NCBI RefSeq assembly: GCF_947504135.1
Contig: NZ_CANNGG010000003.1
Coordinates: forward strand, 186,001 to 250,000
Length of the DNA: 64,000 bases
Source: an uncultured Tenacibaculum sp.
Lineage (GTDB): Bacteria > Bacteroidota > Bacteroidia > Flavobacteriales > Flavobacteriaceae
Reading direction: 5' to 3'
This document shows, one piece after another, positions 16,399 through 26,100 of the stretch. A model generated the notes under the pieces. That model was not told the origin of the DNA, searched no databases, and saw only the letters and a program-made list of their open reading frames with translations. How positions within the stretch are numbered: position 1 is the first letter of the stretch; each line of letters starts with the position of its first letter. A program made the translations under genes and the position numbers.

Positions 16399-16426
16399 GT
16401 GATCGCGACAGGATTCGAACCTGTGA
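16399..16426 (-). repeat. attL: 28-bp copy of the tRNA-Arg 3' end
   Basis: Bases 16399-16426 (beginning GTGATCGCGACAGG) are identical to 40535-40562 inside the intact tRNA-Arg gene and cover its T-arm and 3' acceptor strand. The match stops at 16427/40563. It is the duplicated core of an integrase attachment site. Confidence 0.9.
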
Positions 16427-16520
16427 GTATATCATTAGTATTTATAGTACTTTCATCCTACTCTTCTTTTTTGACTACCTTAAATCATACCTTATTTACT
16501 TACTTCTTACATTTTTAACT

Positions 16521-17192
16521 CTATTTATATTTCCAAAAATAACCCCCTGCTAATTTTCTCTCACCTCTACAACATTTAGCTATACTGTTTTTATTTACTT
16601 CCGTTACCCTACCCGCTTCAGCTATGGATTTAAAAATCTTAATTGTTTTTCCTGAAGATGGACAACATTGAATTACTCCCTTTAATCTATTATCTTTTTT
16701 AGGTTGAAAAGGCACTTGTAACCGATAACTCCAATAATGGTTTTTATACTGAGTTTTATTGATACATGCTCTACTAATTTGTTGTTTAGTTGAATTGACT
16801 GAATTAGACGCTTCTTCTAGTGAGGTATATTTAGCCAATAAACTACCATCTTTTACATTATAACGATACACAGTTTTTTGAATCCCACCGCCTCTATCTT
16901 CATTAAGCAACCTAACACCTTGTTTCTTATAGTTTTCAATTAACTCCTGTTCTTTTTGAGCTAACTCATCATTTTCATATAAAGTATTATCTGTAAACCA
17001 TTTAAAATTCTCAGCACCTAGTGTAGCTATAGTTTCTTGAAACAAATTCACATCTCCTCTTTTAGCTCTTTGTATGTGGTCTTTCTTTCTAGAATTAAGC
17101 GATTTCTTTGTTAAGCCAACATAAACCACTTCGTCGGTTTTATTATTGGTAACGGTGTAAATTACACCGCTACCTTTTTTAATTTTAGTCAT
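16521..17192 (-). CDS. GIY-YIG endonuclease with two NUMOD-type DNA-binding repeats
   Basis: 223 residues. The GIY-YIG core appears as VIYTVTN near residue 10 and VVYVGLTKKSLNSRKKDH (Arg near 33), with a glutamate in the LAQKEQELI region. The C-terminal half has two related modules, VYRYNVKDGSLLAKYTSLEE (near 108) and IQCCPSSGKTIKIFKSIAEA (near 178). Each ends in HYWSY or YFWKYK, like NUMOD1 modules of homing endonucleases. The start overlaps the SF3 helicase gene by eight bases. It may be a free-standing homing-type nuclease or act at the element's replication site. Confidence 0.75.
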   Translation of the reverse strand: MTKIKKGSGVIYTVTNNKTDEVVYVGLTKKSLNSRKKDHIQRAKRGDVNLFQETIATLGAENFKWFTDNTLYENDELAQKEQELIENYKKQGVRLLNEDRGGGIQKTVYRYNVKDGSLLAKYTSLEEASNSVNSTKQQISRACINKTQYKNHYWSYRLQVPFQPKKDNRLKGVIQCCPSSGKTIKIFKSIAEAGRVTEVNKNSIAKCCRGERKLAGGYFWKYK

Positions 17193-18597
17193 TGCTAGCC
17201 TCCTTTCTTAATGATTTTGGGCTTAAATAAAACTCATATTTAGCCCCAGACTTCCTATCATTGTATTCCAGTTCTTTGTCTTTTGCATAGGCTTTCATCC
17301 ATTTGGTAAACATATGTAGTGTAATAGTTTGTAAGTGAGGGAACTCTAACACAAATAACTCATAAACGTCTTTTTTAGAATACCACTTTTCGTTTTCTAC
17401 TAAACCTGTTTCAATAAATTTTACAAATTCATTACAAGTAAGACTTATAAGTTTATTTCTTTTTAAATTAATTGGTTTTGCAATTATGAGTCCGTGCTCA
17501 AAATATTTTAAAACACAGTTCATCATAAAATTGTAAAATGAGCTCCATTCTTTAGCATCCCAATCTGTAAAAAAACGGTTTTTAAATTCGTCAAACGGAG
17601 TATTATCTCCATCATAATGGTTTGCAACTTCAAACTCACATCTTCTTCTTATGTCTGTGTTTCCTCCAGTACCTCTAACTACGTAGTTACTTGATATAGA
17701 AATCTTCGGAGCATTCTCTGGGGCTATATAAAACTCATCTTTATACTTCCTGTTTACAGGAATTCCAGTAGTTATCATAGAATACAACTCTTCGAAAGAA
17801 AAGTCTTTATTAACATCGTCATAAAAAATGACATCTGTAGTTCTTGTTATTCTTTGGTTTTTAAACCAACTCTTACTTTTAAGGTTTTTACCGTCAATAA
17901 CTACTAATTCTCTGCACTTACCGACGGCTTGTAATAACAAGCTTTTTCCTGTCCCTCCATTGGCCGTTCCATCATAACTGATATTTTCATCAATAAAAAT
18001 TACGGCTCTAGAGTTTTTAGAGTCATTATTTCTATGTAATAGGTACCCAATATTTGTTTGTAAGGCTACAAATCTATCATCATTTTTCCCTGCTAAATTG
18101 TAACAAAACTGCTCAAATTGAGCTTTTCCTACTAAAGAAGAATCGTATTCTTTATCTAAAACTCTACTTTCCCAAATTTTGTCTTTAAAATCTTCATATT
18201 CTACTTCTTTAATTGTGTTGTCGCCAATTTGACAACAAATATTTTGAAAAAAGAAGTGGCTAGTTTTATCAGTATCACGGTCATTAACCAACTCTGTATT
18301 CGGTAATAACTTAAGCTTTGTCTTACTAATGTAGTTAGAAACACCTTTAGAGAATGTTTCTAAAACATCCGTAGCATCTATTTTTTTAAGATAATTATTA
18401 ATAAAATCTACAGCTACAGTGTCTTCGACTTCACTTACTCGATTGTTTTTCTCTAAAACATATATGAAGCTAGTATTTGATATTTTTACTTTGTAAAACC
18501 CTGAAAGAGCTAAAAACTCTGTTAGTTTACTTTGTATGATTCTAACTTTACCGTTTTCATCAATCCGCCAAAAAATTGGAACATCTGATCTGTTCAT
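17185..18597 (-). CDS. Phage/plasmid-type primase-helicase (SF3 ATPase)
   Basis: 470 residues. The C-terminal half is a superfamily 3 helicase: Walker A GGTGKS near residue 214, Walker B VIFYDD near 257, sensor KISISSNYV near 300 and an arginine-rich DIRRRCEF after it. A wHTH-like tail (KKDVYELFVLEF, LHMFTKWMKAY) follows. The N-terminal region has no canonical primase motif I can see. Such proteins start replication of phages, satellites and integrative elements. It overlaps the GIY-YIG gene by eight bases. Confidence 0.75.
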   Translation of the reverse strand: MNRSDVPIFWRIDENGKVRIIQSKLTEFLALSGFYKVKISNTSFIYVLEKNNRVSEVEDTVAVDFINNYLKKIDATDVLETFSKGVSNYISKTKLKLLPNTELVNDRDTDKTSHFFFQNICCQIGDNTIKEVEYEDFKDKIWESRVLDKEYDSSLVGKAQFEQFCYNLAGKNDDRFVALQTNIGYLLHRNNDSKNSRAVIFIDENISYDGTANGGTGKSLLLQAVGKCRELVVIDGKNLKSKSWFKNQRITRTTDVIFYDDVNKDFSFEELYSMITTGIPVNRKYKDEFYIAPENAPKISISSNYVVRGTGGNTDIRRRCEFEVANHYDGDNTPFDEFKNRFFTDWDAKEWSSFYNFMMNCVLKYFEHGLIIAKPINLKRNKLISLTCNEFVKFIETGLVENEKWYSKKDVYELFVLEFPHLQTITLHMFTKWMKAYAKDKELEYNDRKSGAKYEFYLSPKSLRKEASND

Positions 18598-18766
18598 CTC
18601 TTTAAATTTTTAAATTATACAATAGCTCTGAAGAAATAGAAAACAGAGCTTTTTTCTCTATTTCTCTTGTGCAAATATTTTAAAAACAAAAGATTAAACC
18701 ACTGTTTTTTAAACTATTAAAACGCAATTTTAAATTGCGAAATTATCGATAAAGTTATTTTATGAG

Positions 18767-19519
18767 TTAGTATTTTTTGGCTATGTCCTTGAAAAATTGC
18801 ACCATTTTTTTTGAGGGTAATATCTTTTCATTTTTTATCCTGCTTAACTCGGACGTACAACTTTTTATAGTTAAATAAGAGCTGTTATTAATTGTATCTC
18901 TCTCTAAAGAGTGTTTAATTATTAAGTTTGACAAGTCTTTATTACTTTCAACACCTTCAATAATTTTAAATTCTCTCAATAAGTAAAAAAGAAAACTTAT
19001 ATCGGACTTTGTTAAGTTAAACTTAATCTTATCTTTATCAAAGCTATTACTATATTCTAAATGTTCGTCTGGTAAAACCACTTCTATCAAGTCTGATATT
19101 TTAGTTATCAAATCTTTTTTTACAGTACTATGCTTTTCAATAAAATCATCATGTTCGAAAAAGCGTAACTCATCTTTTAACGTTGAAATTAACTCATTCA
19201 AATTATAGTAAAGAGCGCTCGGATTGTCTTTATACTCCCTTATTAATCTTTTATAATGTGATTTATAATTTTCACATATTCTATCAATAAATTTAGGTAT
19301 ATAATCATCATAAAAATCAACAATTATTGTTTCAGGAAACCTAATTTCTTCTTTTCCGTTTTCATCAAAATATTGCTGACCAGGAATATCAAAATAGGCT
19401 TTAAATTTTTCACCATCTAAAAGCCTGCCAATAATTTTAAACCTTTCATAAATTTTATCAAAGTTGACTTGTGATTTAAAATAATCGAAATTATCAATAC
19501 TATATAAATTTACATTCAT
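18767..19519 (-). CDS. Hypothetical protein, weakly RteC-like C-terminus
   Basis: 250 residues, helical and charged, no signal peptide. The C-terminal 100 residues (KFNLTKSDISFLFYLLREFKII, then a Leu/Ile-rich helical stretch ending in an RIKNEK segment) resemble the C-terminal modules found in RteC-like and other Bacteroidetes mobile-element proteins, but I cannot assign the family securely. It follows a hairpin terminator and precedes the primase-helicase by 169 bases. It may regulate the replication module. Confidence 0.45.
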   Translation of the reverse strand: MNVNLYSIDNFDYFKSQVNFDKIYERFKIIGRLLDGEKFKAYFDIPGQQYFDENGKEEIRFPETIIVDFYDDYIPKFIDRICENYKSHYKRLIREYKDNPSALYYNLNELISTLKDELRFFEHDDFIEKHSTVKKDLITKISDLIEVVLPDEHLEYSNSFDKDKIKFNLTKSDISFLFYLLREFKIIEGVESNKDLSNLIIKHSLERDTINNSSYLTIKSCTSELSRIKNEKILPSKKMVQFFKDIAKKY

Positions 19520-19533
19520 AATCTAATTTTTAT

Positions 19534-19572
19534 AAAAGCATAGTAATATATGAAATACTACTATGCTTTTTT
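19534..19572 (-). terminator. Hairpin terminator
   Basis: AAAAGCATAGTA (19534-19545) pairs with the segment ending at 19570 (TACTATGCTTTT). T's follow on both strands, so it can stop transcription in either direction. It separates the gene at 19671-19928 from the one at 18767-19519. Confidence 0.6.
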
Positions 19573-19670
19573 GAATAGCTATTCTTTTTCAGTGGTTTTT
19601 TGATATAGGAGAAACCATTCTCAAAAGTTGGTTATCAAAATACAGCATAACTCCTTACTAATACTTTTAG

Positions 19671-19928
19671 CTATAAATTATAACAAAGTATTTCAAAATG
19701 ATAGTAGAAAAACCATTTACCTTTAATTTTAAACACATATTTTCCATTTTGGGCTAATGCTGTAGCTTCTACTATCACTATTTGATTTTTCTTAAACCTA
19801 TCAACATTGTACAAAAACTGTACAGGGAAAGGACAATGCAGACTAATTAATTTATTCCAAGGAGTAACAACTAAAATTCTATTGGGTGCATAATATTTAT
19901 TAAACGATACTATTTCATTTTTTCTCAT
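19671..19928 (-). CDS. Small hypothetical protein
   Basis: 85 residues, basic, beta-rich, with no signal peptide or recognised motif. It lies in the same orientation as its neighbours, 56 bases after DUF3871, and is followed by a hairpin terminator, which is a position typical of a short accessory gene of the replication module. Being a real gene is likely but not certain. Confidence 0.4.
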   Translation of the reverse strand: MRKNEIVSFNKYYAPNRILVVTPWNKLISLHCPFPVQFLYNVDRFKKNQIVIVEATALAQNGKYVFKIKGKWFFYYHFEILCYNL

Positions 19929-19984
19929 ACTTCATTTTCTCCAAAATCCTATACATTACTTTTATCACTTTTAGCTATACTATA

Positions 19985-20971
19985 TTAATGGAGAAAGAAA
20001 TTAGGCTGTTCATTTTGTAATGAATTAGCTAGTTCCTGGATAAACTCGTATGCTCGTAACTTACGTTGGAGAAAAGTATCTATGTAGGTGTTTTTAACTG
20101 CTCCTGTAAATAAGTTATATAGTTCCCATAAGTTTATCATTCCTTCAGGAGAAACATTGAAGTTTTCATCTTTAAAGTAGTTTTTAGCTATAGTATTAAT
20201 TTGAGTGTCATTAAAATCCAAAGGAAATAAATGCTTCTTTTCTGAATTGTTTAAATATTGATACATTTTCATCTTACCAATTAAGTGAGCCACTTGTTCC
20301 ATTGATAAGTAAAACTTACTTAACCTTTCCATATTCCCTAAATGTTTTTCTTGGTTGTAAGCTTTAAAAAGATTAATTATTCCTTGCTGTAAATCATTAG
20401 TATTTAGCACTTTTAAATCATCTTTAAAACCATCAGTAGCAACACATAAATTTGTACATACAGCATTCACAAAACCAATAAAAACTTTAAACTTTTCATA
20501 TGATTTTTTACTATATAAATTCTCATTATTAAAAGCTCTTACACCTCCAACTACAAGTGATAAATCATTACCATTTATGTTTTGTCTAATACTTGGTATT
20601 TCAATACAGAAAGCCATTCTTTCATAATAAATAGTTTTCTCATGTTCTTCAAGCTCTTTAACGGTTTTACCAATAGCACTTGGTATTCTTCCTTTTACAA
20701 TATGTGAAACTCTAACATTAGGTTCATTGAATTGATGTGTAGGGAATACTTGTTCCAACGCTTCTATTGTAGTATTTATAAATTCTGCATGACTAATAGT
20801 AACTTCATTGTCTTTTGAGAATACAGGTAAAATAGTATCATTAACCAAATGCTGAACAGTAACCTCTTTTGTGTTAGCTTCGATAAATGGATTTTTAAAT
20901 GTTGGATTATCTATCTTTTCTGGAGGTGTAAGATTCGATTGAGAATTTACGTTATTAAGAACTAACTCCAT
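19985..20971 (-). CDS. DUF3871 family protein
   Basis: 328 residues with features of the Bacteroidetes DUF3871 family: a SHAEFINTTIEALEQVF-like segment near 60, VRVSHIVKGRIP near 87, CIEIPSIRQNI near 125 and VGGVRAFN near 143. Members sit in phages and integrative elements next to RecA-fold ATPases. Their biochemical role is unknown; a part in recombination or replication is likely. Its start overlaps the Sak4-like gene by 17 bases, so the two are translationally coupled. Confidence 0.75.
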   Translation of the reverse strand: MELVLNNVNSQSNLTPPEKIDNPTFKNPFIEANTKEVTVQHLVNDTILPVFSKDNEVTISHAEFINTTIEALEQVFPTHQFNEPNVRVSHIVKGRIPSAIGKTVKELEEHEKTIYYERMAFCIEIPSIRQNINGNDLSLVVGGVRAFNNENLYSKKSYEKFKVFIGFVNAVCTNLCVATDGFKDDLKVLNTNDLQQGIINLFKAYNQEKHLGNMERLSKFYLSMEQVAHLIGKMKMYQYLNNSEKKHLFPLDFNDTQINTIAKNYFKDENFNVSPEGMINLWELYNLFTGAVKNTYIDTFLQRKLRAYEFIQELANSLQNEQPNFFLH

Positions 20972-21845
20972 TACTACTTGGTTTTATGGATTCAACAATT
21001 TGTTTATTATCTATAACTTCAGAATTAGAAGATTCTATTTCTTGTTTTCTTTCTAATACCTTTTCTTTTATAGCTTCTTGTAGATTAGGGTATTTAGTAT
21101 AAATATGTCTCAATCCTTCAACTGATAAACATTGATTAATTTCATTGAAAATATTTTCAATAGTAGTATCTGAATCGCACCATTTTTTAAGTAGTTTACC
21201 AGTTCCAGAAGAGATAATAAATTCAGGTTTATTCATAAATAAGCCTGTTCTATCTTTACTTGCTACTGCTAAATGCTTATCATTTACTAACTCGAAATTT
21301 ACAGTAAGCTCATATTCCCAGCCTTCTTTAGTAATTTCCTTTGTTCCATGCTTAATTACTTTTGATTTTCCATTAGAATTAACATCTAAAGAATAATCTA
21401 TTTTTCTACGTACAGTAGTAATAATATGACAGTTTGATTGTAGTATTTTATCAATAAAAGCTTGATGCCTTGGAGTAACTTTTGCCCAATCTTGAAACCT
21501 ACCCCCAAGTTGCTCATGAATTTGTAAACAACCACCAGTACCATTCCACTCGTGAGTAATTGAATCAACGATGATTACTTCCATTTGAGCTTTTTCACAT
21601 AATTCAATAGCTTCAATATACCTTTCTGGTGCATAAGGTGAATGCAATGCAACTGTGTTGTAATTGCCTAGTTCCGCATACAAATTGGCTGAACCATTTT
21701 CTGTATCAATAACAGCTATTTTGCTCCAATCATTGGTTATACCATAGGCTAATAAAAGTGCTGAATAGGTTTTACCAAAACCAGAAGCTCCACTCAAACC
21801 AATACGGAGTTTAACTTGTTCTTTCTTTGCTTGTTGTAATTTCAT
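20955..21845 (-). CDS. Sak4-like RecA-fold ATPase (AAA_24)
   Basis: 296 residues. Walker A is GASGFGKTYSA near residue 20, Walker B is EVIIVDSITHEW near 93, and a KDRTG-like segment follows near 195. This is the layout of phage single-strand-annealing-associated ATPases of the Sak4/AAA_24 group, which act with a phage SSB in homologous recombination. The small gene upstream (21928-22272) could be that SSB-like partner. A terminator separates the two, so this gene probably has its own promoter. Confidence 0.75.
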   Translation of the reverse strand: MKLQQAKKEQVKLRIGLSGASGFGKTYSALLLAYGITNDWSKIAVIDTENGSANLYAELGNYNTVALHSPYAPERYIEAIELCEKAQMEVIIVDSITHEWNGTGGCLQIHEQLGGRFQDWAKVTPRHQAFIDKILQSNCHIITTVRRKIDYSLDVNSNGKSKVIKHGTKEITKEGWEYELTVNFELVNDKHLAVASKDRTGLFMNKPEFIISSGTGKLLKKWCDSDTTIENIFNEINQCLSVEGLRHIYTKYPNLQEAIKEKVLERKQEIESSNSEVIDNKQIVESIKPSSNGVSS

Positions 21846-21873
21846 AAAATGAATTTTTAATTAATGTATATAT

Positions 21874-21905
21874 CAAAAAAAAAGAGCCTATTATGGCTCT
21901 TTGAT
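21874..21905 (-). terminator. Intrinsic terminator
   Basis: On the minus strand AAAGAGCC, a short loop and GGCTCTTT are followed by a run of T's. It directly follows the gene at 21928-22272 and ends that transcript before the Sak4-like gene. Confidence 0.7.
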
Positions 21906-21927
21906 TATTAGTAATATCAAAATGTGA

Positions 21928-22272
21928 TTATATCACATCTCTTTCTGGTATTAATTGTTCGTTGATTTCTTCTAAGATTTCATCTCGGTATTCCCAACGA
22001 TGAGTTAATGTAATTACTTCACCTGATTCAGGTAAAACATACTCGAAAGGTTCACATTCTATTTTAACAATCTCACCAGGGAATTTTGTTCCCACTAAAT
22101 CTTTACACATACTTTCATCGAAAGTACATGAAACTGTTGCTGTTTTAGCTGTAAAATACATTCTTCCTGTATCTTTACTTTTTACAGGAGTAACACCTCC
22201 TTGAACAACTAATACATTAAACTTTTCTCCTTCTGAGTTTTCTCTTTGTTTGTGTCCTTTAATAGTAACCAT
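21928..22272 (-). CDS. Small OB-like phage protein, possible SSB
   Basis: 114 residues from the ATG at 22272; an upstream in-frame start at 22296 adds eight residues that look untranslated. The sequence is acidic and strand-rich (MVTIKGHKQRENSEGEKFNVLVVQ, shortened; GRMYFTAKTATVSCTF; THRWEYRDEILEE). Size, charge and position next to a Sak4-like ATPase suggest a single-stranded-DNA-binding partner. I cannot name the family. It has its own upstream gap and a strong terminator, so it is probably a separate, well-expressed transcript. Confidence 0.5.
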   Translation of the reverse strand: MVTIKGHKQRENSEGEKFNVLVVQGGVTPVKSKDTGRMYFTAKTATVSCTFDESMCKDLVGTKFPGEIVKIECEPFEYVLPESGEVITLTHRWEYRDEILEEINEQLIPERDVI

Positions 22273-22464
22273 CTTTTTAAATTTTAAATTAAACAATAGT
22301 GGGGGTATTCCGCCACCCTCAAACTAAGGGGGGAGTGTTTGTTTAATTATCGTGTACTTTTGCCAGAAAGAAAATGTCAAAAAAAATGAAAAAAATATTT
22401 TTTTAAAAAAGTTGGCTTTTTGACTTTAGCCAAGTTGTGAAGTTTTATTTTAAAAAACTTATAT

Positions 22465-23115
22465 CTATGAAAGAAAACTGAGTTTTTCTTTAAGTAAATT
22501 GAGCCTACTATTTAAAGGTTGTTTCTTATTGAATTGTTTCGTTCTTTTTATTTGTGTTTCTATTTTAGATATTTGATTTTTTAGCTCTTGTATTTTCTGT
22601 TCTTTTTCAATTAAAGATTTTAAATCTTCTTCTGATGCTATATTACTATTATTTGAAATTTTGAAACAAAAATCTTCAAAAATCTTATCTAAACTAACTT
22701 TTAAATTTAATTGGTATTCTTCTTTTTTATCTAAAAACCAATCTGTCTTAAATACCCAATCTACTACTGCATTATTTTCATTAACTGGATGCGCATGCTT
22801 TTGTGATGTATACAACATTACCTCATCATTATATGATATTATAAATATGATGTGATAAGGGATTGCTTTTTCTATAATAGGCAATACGGATTCAATATTC
22901 TTTTTTTGTTTTAATTGTATTTCAAAGATTTGAATTTCTTGTACTTCAATACCTGTTAAGTTAATTGTATCCGCTGCTAATTTGTTTTGCCACCTAATTT
23001 TATCAACCACATCTACAAACAACTGTTTTTGTTTAGTTGTTGCATACTCATAAAAAGCATTTTTTGGAATACTTTTATGTTTTTTAGTTTGTATGGGTAG
23101 TTGAAAAAAACTCAT
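22465..23115 (-). CDS. DUF4391 protein of the defence operon
   Basis: 216 residues. The N-terminal domain shows the DUF4391 pattern: LPIQT at the start, IPKNAFYEYATTKQKQLFVDVV, IRWQNKLAADTIN, EIQIFEIQLKQK and IPYHIIFII. A C-terminal coiled coil follows (about 165-210). From memory, DUF4391 genes often adjoin PLD/SNF2 helicase and type III Mod/Res genes, as here. Its function is unknown; it could be an assembly or DNA-contact subunit. It starts directly after the helicase stop codon and is the last gene of the operon. Confidence 0.75.
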   Translation of the reverse strand: MSFFQLPIQTKKHKSIPKNAFYEYATTKQKQLFVDVVDKIRWQNKLAADTINLTGIEVQEIQIFEIQLKQKKNIESVLPIIEKAIPYHIIFIISYNDEVMLYTSQKHAHPVNENNAVVDWVFKTDWFLDKKEEYQLNLKVSLDKIFEDFCFKISNNSNIASEEDLKSLIEKEQKIQELKNQISKIETQIKRTKQFNKKQPLNSRLNLLKEKLSFLS

Positions 23116-26100
23116 TTATTTTATAACTAAAAATGAAATTAATTTAAAATCTTCTATTCCTTTAATTTGGCTTTTACCAGATGCTGTGCCACCAGCTTTA
23201 AATAAACTTAACACTTCCTTTTCTTCTTCTGTATCCACAATAGATGCAATACTTTGTTTTAGTAAACTTGAATACCTAGACATATCTTTATACTCGTTTG
23301 TTTCTATTTCAAAAGATTTGCAAACTTCTAGTAAAGGTTCTTTTTTGTCTTTACATAACATTCTAAAAACATCTAGTGTTTTTTTACCTTCTAAATGCCC
23401 AAATTTAACCTCTCCATTTTCTTTAATATAGACCATGTAATATGGATGCAAACGATTCATTTTATCAATATTGACTGCTGAATTCACATTCTTTAATACA
23501 TAGACTACACCACTTTCAAAAAACTCATTTGCTTCGGTTATAGCATGTAAACCTTCTGGAATATTTTTTAACTCACCAAATTTTTTGATGTAATTGGATA
23601 AATCGATTCTAAAATCATTTAATCCTAAATCTGTAATGCTTACACCTTCTCGTAAGTCCTCTAAATCAACTACTTCTTCTTGCAATTTTTTTAATTGAAT
23701 TTTACGATATTCTAAATCTTTATCTTCTGTATTTAGAATATTATCATCACCAGTACTTGCCATATTACTGATTAACATTCTGTTTTCTACTCTAGATTTT
23801 AAATTGATGTAATTATCTAAAGTGATATCTGGCCAAAAATTAACCATAGTAATGTTATCATTGGTTGAACCAATTCTATCAATACGACCAAAACGTTGAA
23901 TGATACGTACAGGATTCCAATGTATATCATAGTTAATCAAAAAATCGCAATCTTGTAAGTTTTGACCTTCTGAAATACAGTCAGTAGCAATTAAAATATC
24001 AATATCCTCTTTGATATTAGGATGTAGTTGTTGTTTGCTTTTAGAACGTGGTGAAAAACAGGTTAAAAGCGTATTTAAATCTGTTGGTATTTCTTTTGTT
24101 GTACATTTACGTTTACTCCCTGTAATTAATGTAGTATTTAAACCATATAAACTTTTAAACTCTGACTTTAAACTATCATATAAGTAATTGGCTGTATCGG
24201 CAAACGCGGTAAATACGATTACCTTTTTATTGTTATCATTTAAAGGTTTCTCTATTTTATTTTTAAGCAGCTCTTTTAAATCTTTTAACTTAAAATCAAG
24301 ATTATCTTTTACTGGTTTTATTTCTGAAAGCAGTTGTTTTAAAATAGCCACATCTGCACTTAAATCTTCTTTCCAACGCCTGCCATCCATATCAGCAATA
24401 TGAACTTTCACTTTCTTCCCAATTACATTTTCTTCATCACCCCAATCTGCATCCCAATCTATATCATTAGCAATATTTGCTTGTAAACCAGAAAACGTAT
24501 TCTCTTCCCCTTTCTCAATCGCATTAATAGCATTATTGATTTGTCCTAGAATATTTTCAACCGTTAATCTAAAAGCATATACCGAACTTTCAATACGTTT
24601 TAATAAATTCATACGCATTAAAATCTTTAAACTAGATTCTCTATCTATTTGTGCGAACTTACTAGAACCTGCTTTTACATTTTTATCATACAAATCTGCA
24701 TACAATTGCACTTTACTTGGTAAAATATAACTTAAAGGCGAATACACAGAAAGGTTTAACAAGGTTAACCTTTCAGCAATTTCTATGTAGTTAGTGCCTT
24801 TGGTATTGGTTAAAGGACTTTGTATAGAAATTGGTTTATTTCGTTTAGGAAATTCTCCAATATCTGAGGTATCGTAATACGTTGTAATGTGCTTTCTTGA
24901 ACGAGCAATTGTTAGACTATCTAAAATTTCAAAGAAATCAAAATCTAGCATTTCTAATAACTTTTCCGTTGTTCTGTTTTCAGTTTCAAACTTAGACCAA
25001 CTATTAAATGCTAACTGTGCTCTTCTAAAAATGGTATCAATTCCTCTTTCAGTATCCAGCTTTTCATCTATTTTTTTAGAAGCACCCTCATAAGCTAAAG
25101 CCAATTGATTCTTTAAATCATTAAACCTATTATTTACTGGCGTTGCTGATAACATTAACACCTTTGTTTCAATCCCTTCTTGTACTATTTTACGTAATAA
25201 CTTTTGATATCTATTTTCTTTTCCAACTGAGGTATTGTTATTTCTAAAATTATGCGATTCATCTATCACTACTAGCCCATAATTCCCCCAATTAACGTTT
25301 TCTAATCTACGACCATTACTCATTCCTTTTTCACGTGATAAATCGGTATGAAATAATACATCATATCTAAATCTGTCTTTTGATAAAATATTGTCTTTAT
25401 CGTTTTGACGATAGGTATTCCAGTTGGCTTCTAATTTTTTAGGGCAAAGTACTAATACATCTTTGTTTCGTTTTTCATAATATTTAATAACGCCTAAAGC
25501 TGAAAAGGTTTTACCTAACCCTACACTATCAGCAATGATACAACCGTTGTATTTTTCTAATTTATTAATAGCACCAATTACAGCATCACGTTGAAAATTA
25601 TACAACTTAGACCAAACAACGGTATCTTTAAAACCAATTTCATCATTGGGTAAATTTTCCATTGCAATATCATCTAGAAAATCGTTGAAGATGTTGTATA
25701 AGGTAATAAAGTAGATAAATTCAGGACTATTTTCTTTAAAAGCATTTTCAAAATATTCTTGCACAAAATTGGTAACATCTTGCAAGTTTTCTTGATTTTC
25801 CCAAATTTGATTAAACCACTCTAAGTAGGCATTACTCTGTGGAAAATCTACTTTTTGGATTAATGTTGGAAAGCCTTTTTTATGACTAACACCTAAATCT
25901 GAGGTTGTAAAACCGTTTACATTTGCATAGGCAGCACCTTCTGAATTATTATCTATATGAATTACACCATTAAGTGGTGTAGCACTGTTTTTATTAGATT
26001 TAAAGGTTACTTTATCTTTTACCCATTGTGAGCATTCTTTAGCTATGGCTCTTTGGTTTAACTCATTTTTTAAGCGCAATTCAAACTCACCACCACATAA

